Origin: Mycobacterium sp. AT1
Lineage (GTDB): Bacteria > Actinomycetota > Actinomycetes > Mycobacteriales > Mycobacteriaceae
Assembly (NCBI RefSeq): GCF_002043095.1
Contig: NZ_MVOC01000035.1
Coordinates: 1 to 64,000 of the forward strand
Direction: 5' to 3'
Length of the DNA stretch: 64,000 nucleotides
The notes beneath the pieces were generated by a model. The model did no database searches. It saw only the letters and a list, made by a program, of their open reading frames with translations, and had not been told where the DNA came from. Position 1 is the stretch's first letter. Every line of letters begins with the position of its first letter. This document shows, piece by piece, positions 39,068 through 47,671 of the stretch. Made by a program: the position numbers and the translations under genes.

Positions 39068-41215
39068 CTAGCTGGTCAGCGACGCCGGCGGCTCGAACCG
39101 CTCGCCGTAACGCTCCGCCAGCTCCTTGGCGCGGGCCACGAAGGCGGCCTTGCCGACGCCGTGCGGACCCTCGTAGCCGACGATGAACTGCGCCGAGCCA
39201 CCGGTCCACGGCGGGAAGCCGATGCCCATGATGGATCCGATGTTGGCGTCCGCGGTGGTCATCAGGACGTTTTCGTCGATGCACTTCTGCGTCTCGAGCG
39301 CCTCGGCGAAGAGCATCCGGTCGATCATGTCCTGCAGCGGAAGCTCGGTGGTGCCGGAATTGAAGGCGTCCTTCAGGCCCGACCACAGCCCGACGCGCTT
39401 GCCGTCGGCGTACTCGTAGAAGCCTGCACCCTTGAGCCGCGACGGACGTCCGATCTCGATCATCTTCTCCACGACGGCCTCGGCCGGGTGCGCCTCGTAC
39501 GTGCCGCCGGCTTCCTCGACGCCCTTGCGCGACGCAACCGCGATCTTGTGCATCAGCTCGAGGTTGAGTTCGTCGGACAGCTGCAGCGGCGGTGCCGGGT
39601 AGCCGGCCTGCGAACCGGCCTGCTCGATGCTGGCCGGAACCACGCCCTCGCCCAGCATCGCCAACGCCTCGTTGACGAAGGTCCCGATGACGCGGCTGGT
39701 GAAGAAGCCACGGCTGTCGTTGACGACGATCGGGGTCTTGCCGATGGCCAGCGTGTAGTCGAACACCCGGGCCAGCGCCTCGTCAGAGGTCTTCTCGCCC
39801 TTGATGATCTCCACCAGCGGCATCTTGTCGACCGGTGAGAAGAAGTGGATCCCGATGAAGTCCTCTTGGCGCTTCACTCCGGCCGCGAGACCGGTGATGG
39901 GCAGCGTCGAGGTGTTCGACCCCAGCAGCGCGTTGGGCTCGACGATGTCCTCGATCTCCTGGAACACCTTGTGCTTCAACTCAACCGACTCGAAGACGGC
40001 CTCGATGACGAAGTCGACGCCGGCGAAGTCGGCGGCGTCGGCCGTCGGGGTGATCCTGGCCAGCAGCGCGTCGCTGCGCTCCTGCGTGGTCTTGCCGCGC
40101 TCGAGCGCCTTGGCCTCGATCTTCTCCGAGTAACCCTTACCGCGCTGTGCCGCTTCGAGTTCGACGTCCTTGAGCACGACCTCGAAGCCTGCCTTCGCCG
40201 AGACGTAGGCGATGCCCGCACCCATCATGCCGGCGCCGAGCACGCCGATCTTGCGGATCTCCTGCTTGGCGATCCCGTCGGGGCGTGATCCGCCGCCGTT
40301 GATGGACTGCAGATCCAGGAAGAACGCCTGGATCATGTTCTTGGAGACCTGGCCGGTGACGAGGTGTGTGAAGTAGCGGCTCTCGATGCGGGTGGCGCTG
40401 TCGAAGTCGACCTGCGCACCTTCCACGGCCGCGTCCAGGATGGCGCGCGGGGCCGGCATCGGGGCACCCTTGAGCTGCTTCTTGAGCAGCGCCGGGAACG
40501 ACGGAAGAATGGCGGCCAGCGCGGGATGCGACGGCGTGCCGCCGGGCATCTTGTAGCCCTTGACGTCCCAGGGCTGGGTGTGCGCCTCGGGGTTGGCCTT
40601 GATCCACGACTTGGCGGCAGGCACCAATTCGTCGACGCTGGAGACCAATTCGTCGACCAGTCCGATTTCCTTGGCCTTGCCGGGCTTGAAACGCGTGCCC
40701 TGGCTCAGGACCTCCATGAAGGCTTTTTGGATGCCGAACATGCGGACGGTGCGGGCGACGCCGCCACCGCCCGGCAGCAAGCCGAGGGTGACCTCGGGCA
40801 GACCGATCACCACGCCCTTGACGTCGGCGACGATGCGGTGGTGGGTGGCCAGCGCGATCTCGAGGCCACCGCCAAGTGCGGCGCCGTTGATGGCGGCGAC
40901 CACCGGCTTGCCGAGAGTTTCCAGCTTGCGCAGGTCGGCCTTGATGAACTCGACCTCTTCGAACGCCTGGGCGGCGTCGTCCGGACCGATGTTCATCATG
41001 CCCTTGAGGTCACCGCCGGCGAAGAAGGTCTTCTTCGCGCTGGCGATCACCACGCCGGTGATCGAATCCTTCTCTGCCACAAGCCGATCCACGGCATTGT
41101 GCATGGATTCCTTGTAGTGCTCGTTCATCACGTTGGCCGAACCGGTGGGGTCGTCCAACGTCAGGGTGACGATGCCGTCGGCATCCTTGTCCCACTGAAT
41201 CGTGTTCTCAGCCAT
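39068..41215 (-). CDS. fadB: Fatty-acid oxidation protein FadB (enoyl-CoA hydratase / 3-hydroxyacyl-CoA dehydrogenase)
   Basis: A 715-residue bifunctional beta-oxidation alpha subunit. The N-terminal crotonase domain has SAKKTFFAGGDLK, INGAALGGGLEIALATHHRI and the catalytic-Glu region GLPEVTLGLLPGGGGVART. The dehydrogenase has a Rossmann motif IGVLGAGMMGAGIAYVSAKA and the catalytic HFFSPVDKMPLVEI. The ATG at 41215 has AAGG just upstream and gives the same start as Rv0860. It follows fadA by 4 nt, so the two form the trifunctional-enzyme operon. Confidence 0.97.
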   Translation of the reverse strand: MAENTIQWDKDADGIVTLTLDDPTGSANVMNEHYKESMHNAVDRLVAEKDSITGVVIASAKKTFFAGGDLKGMMNIGPDDAAQAFEEVEFIKADLRKLETLGKPVVAAINGAALGGGLEIALATHHRIVADVKGVVIGLPEVTLGLLPGGGGVARTVRMFGIQKAFMEVLSQGTRFKPGKAKEIGLVDELVSSVDELVPAAKSWIKANPEAHTQPWDVKGYKMPGGTPSHPALAAILPSFPALLKKQLKGAPMPAPRAILDAAVEGAQVDFDSATRIESRYFTHLVTGQVSKNMIQAFFLDLQSINGGGSRPDGIAKQEIRKIGVLGAGMMGAGIAYVSAKAGFEVVLKDVELEAAQRGKGYSEKIEAKALERGKTTQERSDALLARITPTADAADFAGVDFVIEAVFESVELKHKVFQEIEDIVEPNALLGSNTSTLPITGLAAGVKRQEDFIGIHFFSPVDKMPLVEIIKGEKTSDEALARVFDYTLAIGKTPIVVNDSRGFFTSRVIGTFVNEALAMLGEGVVPASIEQAGSQAGYPAPPLQLSDELNLELMHKIAVASRKGVEEAGGTYEAHPAEAVVEKMIEIGRPSRLKGAGFYEYADGKRVGLWSGLKDAFNSGTTELPLQDMIDRMLFAEALETQKCIDENVLMTTADANIGSIMGIGFPPWTGGSAQFIVGYEGPHGVGKAAFVARAKELAERYGERFEPPASLTS

Positions 41216-41219
41216 TGCC

Positions 41220-42431
41220 TTACACCCTCTCGATGATGGTCGCGACACCCATGCCGCCGCCGATGCACAGCGTGATGAGCGCGCGCTTGAGGCCGCGGCG
41301 CTCCAGCTCGTCGACCATGGTTCCGGTGATCATGGCGCCGGTGGCGCCCAGCGGGTGGCCCATCGCGATGGCGCCACCGTTGACGTTGAGCTTCTCGTCG
41401 GGGATGTTGAGGTCCTTTTGGAACTTCAACACCACCGAGGCGAACGCCTCGTTCAGCTCGAAGAGGTCGATGTCCTCGGTCGACAGGCCGGCGCGGTCGA
41501 GCACCTTGCGAGTGGCAGGCGTCGGACCGGTGAGCATGATGACGGGATCGGCGCCGCTGGTGGCGGTGGCCACGATGCGGGCGCGCGGGGTCAGACCCTG
41601 CGACTGGCCAGCCTTCTCACTGCCGACGAGCACCAGACCGGCGCCGTCGACGATGCCGGAGCTGTTGCCACCGGTGTGGATGTGGTTGATCTTCTCGACG
41701 TAGTGGTACTTCTGCAGCGCCACGTCGTCGAAGCCACCCATGGCGCCGAGTCCTTCGAAGGCGGACTTCAACTTGCCGAGGCTCTCCAGCGTGGTACCCG
41801 GTCGCATGTGCTCGTCGTGGTCGAGGATGACCAGTCCGTTCTGGTCCTTGACCGGGACGACGGATTTGGCGAAGTAACCACCCGACCATGCCGCGGCGGC
41901 CTTCTCCTGCGACCGCACCGCGTAGGCGTCGACGTCTTCGCGGGAGAAACCCTCGATGGTGGCGATCAGATCGGCACCGATTCCCTGCGGCACGAAGCCG
42001 ACGCGGTAGTTGGTCTCGGGGTCGCTGGCCCAGGCTCCGCCGTCGGAGCCCATGGGGACGCGGCTCATGGACTCGACGCCGCCGGCGATCACCAGGTCAT
42101 CCCAGCCGGAGCGCACCTTCTGCGCGGCGATGTTGACGGCCTCGAGGCCTGAGGCGCAGAAGCGGTTGAGCTGGAATCCGCCGGTGGTGTCGGGCAGCTT
42201 GGCCACCAGCGCCGCGGTGCGGGCGATGTCGCCGCCCTGGTCGCCGACGGGCGAGACGACACCCAGGATCAGGTCGCTGATCAGGCTTTCGTCGAGATCG
42301 GGGTGGCGGGTGCGCAGCTCGTCGATCAGGCCGACGACGAGGTTGACCGGCTTGACTTCGTTGAGAGCGCCGTTGCGTTGTTTGCCACGCGGCGTGCGGA
42401 TCGCCTCGTAGATGAAGGCTTCTTCGGACAT
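41220..42431 (-). CDS. fadA: Acetyl-CoA acyltransferase (3-ketothiolase) FadA
   Basis: A 403-residue thiolase, identical in length to remembered Rv0859. The nucleophilic Cys is in [20 protein letters not shown], the His motif is [15 protein letters not shown], and the second active-site Cys is in LCIGGGMG. It cleaves 3-ketoacyl-CoA in the last step of each beta-oxidation cycle. The ATG at 42431 follows an AGAGGAATTC leader; the open frame upstream covers a palindromic operator. It is the first gene of fadA-fadB. Confidence 0.97.
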   Translation of the reverse strand: MSEEAFIYEAIRTPRGKQRNGALNEVKPVNLVVGLIDELRTRHPDLDESLISDLILGVVSPVGDQGGDIARTAALVAKLPDTTGGFQLNRFCASGLEAVNIAAQKVRSGWDDLVIAGGVESMSRVPMGSDGGAWASDPETNYRVGFVPQGIGADLIATIEGFSREDVDAYAVRSQEKAAAAWSGGYFAKSVVPVKDQNGLVILDHDEHMRPGTTLESLGKLKSAFEGLGAMGGFDDVALQKYHYVEKINHIHTGGNSSGIVDGAGLVLVGSEKAGQSQGLTPRARIVATATSGADPVIMLTGPTPATRKVLDRAGLSTEDIDLFELNEAFASVVLKFQKDLNIPDEKLNVNGGAIAMGHPLGATGAMITGTMVDELERRGLKRALITLCIGGGMGVATIIERV

Positions 42432-42496
42432 GGTGAATTCCTCTTCTTTGGCTCGGGGAGGCCCAAGTGGTCCAAGAATGCCGAGGATAACAGTCT

Positions 42497-42518
42497 CTCC
42501 CAACCGGCTGGTTGGGAG
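42497..42518. promoter_or_regulatory. Palindromic operator upstream of fadAB
   Basis: CTCCCAACC (42497-42505) and GGTTGGGAG (42510-42518) form a perfect inverted repeat around GGCT, 66 nt before the fadA start. Its size and symmetry are typical of a TetR-family operator, as expected for acyl-CoA-responsive control of beta-oxidation. It does not match the KstR or KstR2 consensus I remember. No regulator gene is adjacent. Confidence 0.65.
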
Positions 42519-42551
42519 GTTCCCGGCGAACCGGCCCTCCGCCCAACGCCG

Positions 42552-42603
42552 AACGTGACGCCACGGCGAGACATCCGAAGATTCTTCGCAGTGGCGTCAC
42601 GTT
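42552..42603 (-). terminator. Inverted repeat downstream of the Old Yellow Enzyme gene
   Basis: AACGTGACGCCAC (42552-42564) and GTGGCGTCACGTT (42591-42603) are perfect reverse complements with a 26-nt loop. The structure lies 12 bp past the stop of the oxidoreductase gene in its direction of transcription, and upstream of the fadA operator, so it insulates the two units. Confidence 0.6.
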
Positions 42604-42615
42604 GGACGCGAGAGG

Positions 42616-43719
42616 TCAGGCGGTCTTCACCGCCGCCTCCGCCAGCGTCGGGTAGTCAACGTACCCACCCGGTCCGGGCGCATAGAACGTCGCGACGTCG
42701 GGTTCGTTCAGCTCGGCGCCCAAGACCAACCGGTCGATCAGGTCGGGGTTGGCGAGGAAGGCCCGCCCAACCGCGGCGGCGCTGATGACGCCCCACTCGG
42801 CGAGTTCCTCGAGCTGGCAGAACCGGGTGTCGACCTCACGGCCGGTGTTGAGCACCAACGGACCCGACCACAGCCCGCGCAGCGCTCCGAAGGCGGGCAC
42901 GTCGGGATCGATGAGGACGTGCAGGTAGGCGATGTCCAATGGCGCGAGCCGCGTGATCAGCGCCTCGTACGCGGCGACCTCGTCCACCTCGCGCATGTCA
43001 CCGGCACCGTTGCCCGGCGAGATGCGCAACCCGACCCGGTCGGCGCCGATCTCCGCGGCGACGGCCTCGACGATTTCGGCGGCCAGCCGGGCGCGGTTCT
43101 CGGCCGAGCCGCCGTAACGGTCGGTGCGCCGGTTGGTGACGTCGGAGAGGAACTCGTGCAGGAGGTAGCCGTTGGCTCCGTGGATCTCGACGCCGTCCAT
43201 CCCGGCGTCGACGGCGCGGCGGGCGGCCACCCTGAAGTCCTCGACGATCGGCGCGATCTCGTCGGTCTCCAGGGCGCGTGGCACCGGAAGGGCCTGCTTG
43301 CCCGTCGGCGTGTGGGTGGTCACGTCGGCGGCGATGGCCGACGGCGCGACGGGGTGCACGCCGCTGATGTCCGGGTGCCCCATCCGCCCGACGTGCCACA
43401 GCTGGATGAACATCTGGCCGCCGGCTTCGTGGACCTCGTCCGCGATCTCCGCCCACTTCGACTCGTGCCGCTCGGTGTAGATGCCAGGCGTGTTCAGGTA
43501 GGCGCCGTTGGCGGCCGCCGACACCGCGGTGGCCTCGGAGATGATGAGCCCTGCCGCCGCGCGCTGGGAGTAGTACTGCGCGGCCAGGTCCGACGGGGTT
43601 CCGTCGGCCTGCGCCCGGGACCGGGTGAGCGGTGCCATGAACAGCCGGTTGCGCAGGTCGGTGTAGCCGATCCGAACGGGTTGCAGCAGTGCGGCGTCGG
43701 CCGGGAGCGCGTAGGTCAT
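42616..43719 (-). CDS. Old Yellow Enzyme family alkene reductase (NADH:flavin oxidoreductase)
   Basis: A 367-residue FMN-dependent TIM-barrel enzyme. NRLFMAPLTRSRAQADGTPS is the N-terminal FMN-binding signature, QLWHVGRMGHP holds a conserved active-site segment, and DGVEIHGANGYLLHEFLSD with NRRTDRYGGSAENRARL is the OYE core. It likely reduces activated C=C bonds such as enones or nitroesters (XenB/NemA type). The ATG at 43719 gives the usual family start. It is divergent from the aminotransferase gene across 63 bp. Confidence 0.94.
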   Translation of the reverse strand: MTYALPADAALLQPVRIGYTDLRNRLFMAPLTRSRAQADGTPSDLAAQYYSQRAAAGLIISEATAVSAAANGAYLNTPGIYTERHESKWAEIADEVHEAGGQMFIQLWHVGRMGHPDISGVHPVAPSAIAADVTTHTPTGKQALPVPRALETDEIAPIVEDFRVAARRAVDAGMDGVEIHGANGYLLHEFLSDVTNRRTDRYGGSAENRARLAAEIVEAVAAEIGADRVGLRISPGNGAGDMREVDEVAAYEALITRLAPLDIAYLHVLIDPDVPAFGALRGLWSGPLVLNTGREVDTRFCQLEELAEWGVISAAAVGRAFLANPDLIDRLVLGAELNEPDVATFYAPGPGGYVDYPTLAEAAVKTA

Positions 43720-43769
43720 GCCGCCGTCAGCGTCGCGCGGGTGAAATTCATTCCCCACGGCCGTGGACC

Positions 43770-43775
43770 TAGGCT
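43770..43775 (+). promoter_or_regulatory. -10 box of a probable leaderless promoter for the aminotransferase gene
   Basis: TAGGCT matches TANNNT and ends 7 nt before the ATG at 43783. This spacing places the transcription start at or next to the start codon, the usual arrangement for mycobacterial leaderless mRNAs. No Shine-Dalgarno is present. Confidence 0.5.
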
Positions 43776-43782
43776 CGGATAC

Positions 43783-44952
43783 ATGACGGTCGCCAGACTC
43801 CAGCCCTACGCCGTGACGATCTTCGCCGAGATGTCAGCGCTCGCAGCCCGCCTCGGCGCGGTGAACCTGGGCCAGGGGTTCCCCGACGAGGACGGCCCCG
43901 CCGCGATGCTCAAGACCGCCGAGAACGCGATCGCCGAGGGCGTCAACCAATACCCACCAGGGCCGGGCATTCCCGCCCTGCGGCAGGCGATCGCGGCACA
44001 GCGGCAACGTCACTACGGCGTCACCTACGACCCCGACACCGAGGTGCTCGTCACCGTCGGCGCCACCGAGGCCATCGCGGCCGCGGTCATCGGCCTGGTG
44101 GAGCCCGGCTCCGAGGTGCTGCTGATCGAGCCGTTCTACGACTCGTACTCCCCCGTCATCGCCATGGCCGGCTGTCACCGGGTCGCCGTCCCGCTGGTCA
44201 CCGACGGCCGCGGCTTCGCGATCGACGTGGACGCACTGCGTGCCGCCGTCACGCCGCGCACGCGGGCGTTGATCGTGAACTCGCCGCACAACCCGACCGG
44301 CATGGTCGCGACCGACGCGGAGCTCTCGGCGATCGCCACGCTCGCAGTGGAGCACGATCTGTTGGTCATCACCGACGAGGTCTACGAGCAGTTGGTCTTC
44401 GACGGACACCGGCATCTGCCCTTGGCCGGCTATCCGGGCATGGCCGAACGCACGATCACCATCTCCAGTGCGGCGAAGATGTTCAACGTCACCGGCTGGA
44501 AGATCGGTTGGGCCTGCGGGCCCGCAGATCTCATCGCGGGAGTGCGCGCCGCCAAGCAGTACCTCACCTACGTCGGCGGTGCGCCCTTCCAGCCCGCCGT
44601 GGCCCAGGCCCTTGACCACGAGGACGATTGGAGTCGATCCTTACGAGAATCGTTCCAGGCCAAGCGCACTCGGCTGTCGGGTGCCCTGTCGGACATCGGC
44701 TTCGACGTCCTGGACAGCTTCGGCACCTACTTCCTCTGCGCCGACCCGCGCCCACTCGGCTACACCGACAGCACCACGTTCTGCGCCGAACTGCCCGAAC
44801 GGGCCGGCGTCGCAGCGATCCCGATGTCGGCGTTCTGCAACCCCCACTCCGACCACATCGGCCAGTGGAACCATCTGGTGCGCTTCGCCTTCTGCAAGCG
44901 CGACGACACCATGGAGGAAGCCATCAGGCGGCTTCAGGTCCTCAAGGCCTGA
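43783..44952 (+). CDS. dapC: Aminotransferase, N-succinyldiaminopimelate aminotransferase-like (DapC)
   Basis: A 389-residue PLP-dependent class I/II aminotransferase. Signatures are VNLGQGFPDEDGPAAML, YPPGPGIPALRQAIAAQRQR, NSPHNPTGMVATDAELSAI and the PLP lysine in SSAAKMFNVTGWKIGW. It corresponds in order to Rv0858c, assigned as DapC in lysine/diaminopimelate synthesis. The sequence alone would also fit a kynurenine/methionine-type aminotransferase (YbdL/KAT-like), so the substrate is less certain than the fold. A TAGGCT box 7 nt before the ATG suggests leaderless initiation. Its stop abuts that of the convergent YhgE/Pip gene. Confidence 0.9.
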   Translation: MTVARLQPYAVTIFAEMSALAARLGAVNLGQGFPDEDGPAAMLKTAENAIAEGVNQYPPGPGIPALRQAIAAQRQRHYGVTYDPDTEVLVTVGATEAIAAAVIGLVEPGSEVLLIEPFYDSYSPVIAMAGCHRVAVPLVTDGRGFAIDVDALRAAVTPRTRALIVNSPHNPTGMVATDAELSAIATLAVEHDLLVITDEVYEQLVFDGHRHLPLAGYPGMAERTITISSAAKMFNVTGWKIGWACGPADLIAGVRAAKQYLTYVGGAPFQPAVAQALDHEDDWSRSLRESFQAKRTRLSGALSDIGFDVLDSFGTYFLCADPRPLGYTDSTTFCAELPERAGVAAIPMSAFCNPHSDHIGQWNHLVRFAFCKRDDTMEEAIRRLQVLKA

Positions 44953-46959
44953 TCACACCTCGATGGGCGGATGCAGCCGCTCCATCGTGTACTGCCGGTT
45001 GCGCCTGGCCGCAAGCGCGCTCGCTGTCAACGATGCGGCGAGCACGCCGACGAGCACCACGATCGCGACCCACAGCCGGGATTCGACGCCGCCCACTGTC
45101 AGCTCACGCAACCCGTTGACCGCGTACGTCATCGGATCGAACGGGTGGATGATCTGGAACGGCTTGGCGGTGGTCTCCACCGGGTAGATGCCGCCCGAGG
45201 ACACCAGCTGGAACATCAGGAACGCCAGTGTGACGACCCTGCCGACCGCCACCCCGAACACCGCGTTGAACGCCTGGATCATCGCCAGGAAGGTCGCGGC
45301 GACGAGGAACAGGAAGGCGACGGTGGCGGGTGCGTACTTCGCGTGCAGACCCACCCCGACGTGCACGACGACATACATGATCGCGACCTGACACGCCACC
45401 ACGGCCAGGGCCGGCCAGTAGGAAGCCAGCACCACGCGCAGGGAGCCAAGGCCCGCGACGATCGGCCGAGCCTGCAACGGCGTCAACAACATCCAGACGA
45501 TCAGCGTGCCGATGAACAGCGCCAGCGGCAGGAAGAACGGCGCGAATCCGGTACCGAAGGTGGGCGCGGAGTTGGCGACGTGCTGCTGCACGCCCACCGG
45601 GCTCGCCACCGTGCGGGCGACGGCGTCGCGTTGCTGGGGACTCCACGTCGGAACCTGTGCGGCACCCTTGTCGAGCCCGTCGGCGAGCTGCCGGGAACCG
45701 TCGCTCAGCTTGCTGGTGCCCGTCGCCAATTGATCGGCACCGGTGGCCAATTGGTCTCCGCCGTCGGCCAATTTCACCAACCCGGCGTCGAGCTTCGCCG
45801 CGCCGCTGTCGAGTTGGGCGGCTCCGTCGCGGAGCCGGATCACGTCGGACTTCAGCTGGCCGTTCAACGCCTGGGTGAGCAGCTGCCTCGCCTGGCTGTG
45901 CGGATCACCGAACTCGTTCTGCAGCCGCTGGGCTCCGTCGCGCAACCGGATCAGGCCGTCGTCCGTCGTCGGGTCGATACCCTGGGCGTTCAGCAGCTTC
46001 TGCGCTCCGCCCAGCACCTCGCCGAGGCCGCGCGCCGACGGGTCCGGGTTGGCCTGCAGCCCGTTGACCACCTGGTCGACGATCCCGGCCGCCAACTGGT
46101 GGTCCACGTTCAGCGCGGCGATGCGATCACTCGCCGTGGCGACGCCGCCGCTGATTTGGGCGGCCAGCGCGGAGACGTCGTCGGGGTTCAGCCCGAGCCG
46201 CTGCACCCTGTCCAGGGTGTCGATCAACGGTGTGGTGGCCTGGCCGATGCCCGCCGACAGCTGGTGCGCGCCCGCCGCGAGTGCCGCCGACCCGGTGCGT
46301 GCGGTCGTCAGACCGCCCGCGAGTGTGTGTGCCCCCGTTGCCAATTGGTGCGCTCCGTCGTCGGCGCTGGTCAGCCCGGTGGCCAGCTGGTCGGCGCCGT
46401 TGGCGGCCTTCTTGATGCCGTCCCCCGCGTCGGTCAGACCGATCAGCACCTTGCCGACCACCTGCTCGCCGATCCGGGCGCTCACCTGGTTGAGGATCTC
46501 GCGCGACGCGTTCTGCCCGATCACCGAGGCGAGGTAGTTGTTCGCGTCGTTGAAGTCGAACTGCAGCTCGGCCTGGCGCGGGTTGGGGGTGGCCGCCGAG
46601 GCGATCGCCTCACTGAAGTCCTCGGGCAGGGTGATCGAGAAGTAGGACGTGCCTGCGGCGACCGCCTTGGCCGCGCTCTCCGCCGACATCACGTGCAGAT
46701 CAAGCTGACCGGACTTCAGCAGTGCGTCGCTCACCTGGTCGCCCGCGCGTAGTTCCTGGCCCTGAACCACGGCCCCGCGGTCGGTGTTCACCAGTGCGAC
46801 GGGAACCTTGTCGACCGCGTTGAACGGGTTCCAGAACGCCCACAGGTACATCGCGCCGTACAGCAGCGGCAGCAGGATGATCGTCACCAACGCCACCCGC
46901 GGCATGACACCGCGCGAGTAACGCTTTAGGTCGGTGCCCAGAGACAGTCCGGCAAGCAT
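44953..46959 (-). CDS. YhgE/Pip-family membrane protein (ABC-2-like permease)
   Basis: A 668-residue membrane protein. One N-terminal transmembrane helix (VALVTIILLPLLYGAMYLWA) is followed by a large extracytoplasmic region (about residues 40-430), rich in heptad-like Gly/Ala/Asp repeats such as GADQLATG and GAHQLATGAHTLAGG. The C-terminus has five to six helices, for example LFIGTLIVWMLLTPL and FLFLVAATFLAMIQAFNAVF. This layout defines YhgE/Pip (phage infection protein) proteins. The start ATG lies 2 nt after the ATPase stop; GTG at 46965 is an alternative with a 4-nt overlap. It probably forms an export complex with that protein; the cargo is unknown. Confidence 0.9.
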   Translation of the reverse strand: MLAGLSLGTDLKRYSRGVMPRVALVTIILLPLLYGAMYLWAFWNPFNAVDKVPVALVNTDRGAVVQGQELRAGDQVSDALLKSGQLDLHVMSAESAAKAVAAGTSYFSITLPEDFSEAIASAATPNPRQAELQFDFNDANNYLASVIGQNASREILNQVSARIGEQVVGKVLIGLTDAGDGIKKAANGADQLATGLTSADDGAHQLATGAHTLAGGLTTARTGSAALAAGAHQLSAGIGQATTPLIDTLDRVQRLGLNPDDVSALAAQISGGVATASDRIAALNVDHQLAAGIVDQVVNGLQANPDPSARGLGEVLGGAQKLLNAQGIDPTTDDGLIRLRDGAQRLQNEFGDPHSQARQLLTQALNGQLKSDVIRLRDGAAQLDSGAAKLDAGLVKLADGGDQLATGADQLATGTSKLSDGSRQLADGLDKGAAQVPTWSPQQRDAVARTVASPVGVQQHVANSAPTFGTGFAPFFLPLALFIGTLIVWMLLTPLQARPIVAGLGSLRVVLASYWPALAVVACQVAIMYVVVHVGVGLHAKYAPATVAFLFLVAATFLAMIQAFNAVFGVAVGRVVTLAFLMFQLVSSGGIYPVETTAKPFQIIHPFDPMTYAVNGLRELTVGGVESRLWVAIVVLVGVLAASLTASALAARRNRQYTMERLHPPIEV

Positions 46960-46961
46960 CG

Positions 46962-47660
46962 TCACACTCCATCCTTCTGGGCCAGCGGTAGTTGGATGCG
47001 AACGCCCAACCCGTCGGGCACGGGATTGGCGGAGGCCGTGACGACGGTCTGCCGTTCGCCCAGCTCGGCGAGACGACGCACCAACTCCATCCGACTCTCG
47101 TCTTCGGCGACCTGGTCGATACCGCCCACCACCAACAGCGGCGGCGCGGTCGTGTTGGCCAGTGCGACGCGCAGCAGCAGCGCGTCCAACTCGCTGAGTT
47201 CGTCGACGTAGGAGTGTGATTCGGGCAGCGGCAACGCACCGAAAACCGGCGCGCACACGCGAGCCAGGTCTGCGTCGTCGGCCCGTCGCACCCGCCGGTA
47301 CCACGGCGCGTCCCAGCGCAACTTCTCGGTGACCAGGTCCGCTACGGTGACCGACTCGTAGACCGCGTCGAGCTCCTCGATCCCGGCCAGCACGCTGTCG
47401 CGGAAGATGTTCTGCACGTTGGTTTCCCCCATCACCTCCAGCGACCCGCCCATCGGCTTCATTCGACCGGCAAGGGTCATCAGCAGGGCGGTTCGCCCCG
47501 CACCAGGGGGTGCCAACAGCACGGTGAGCCCACCCCGAGGGATCTTGCACGTGACCGGGCCGTAGACCGGGCCCCATGGACCGGCCACCGAGATGGCCTT
47601 CGCCACGATTGCTGGCGGCTGTTCGTCGACGGTGTCGGGCTGAACCACCGTGTCATCCAA
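46962..47660 (-). CDS. Degenerate ABC-transporter ATPase-like protein, partner of YhgE/Pip
   Basis: A 232-residue protein with the ABC ATPase outline but altered motifs. The P-loop reads LAPPGAGRTALLMTLAGRM (Arg in place of the Walker A Lys). The signature position reads ELSELDALLLRVALANTTAP rather than LSGGQ. The Walker B region, PPLLVVGGIDQVAED, lacks the usual hhhhDE. It immediately precedes the YhgE/Pip gene and so may act as its cytosolic regulatory or ATP-binding partner. Whether it hydrolyses ATP is doubtful from sequence. Confidence 0.82.
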   Translation of the reverse strand: MDDTVVQPDTVDEQPPAIVAKAISVAGPWGPVYGPVTCKIPRGGLTVLLAPPGAGRTALLMTLAGRMKPMGGSLEVMGETNVQNIFRDSVLAGIEELDAVYESVTVADLVTEKLRWDAPWYRRVRRADDADLARVCAPVFGALPLPESHSYVDELSELDALLLRVALANTTAPPLLVVGGIDQVAEDESRMELVRRLAELGERQTVVTASANPVPDGLGVRIQLPLAQKDGV

Positions 47661-47671
47661 ACACGCCTAGC

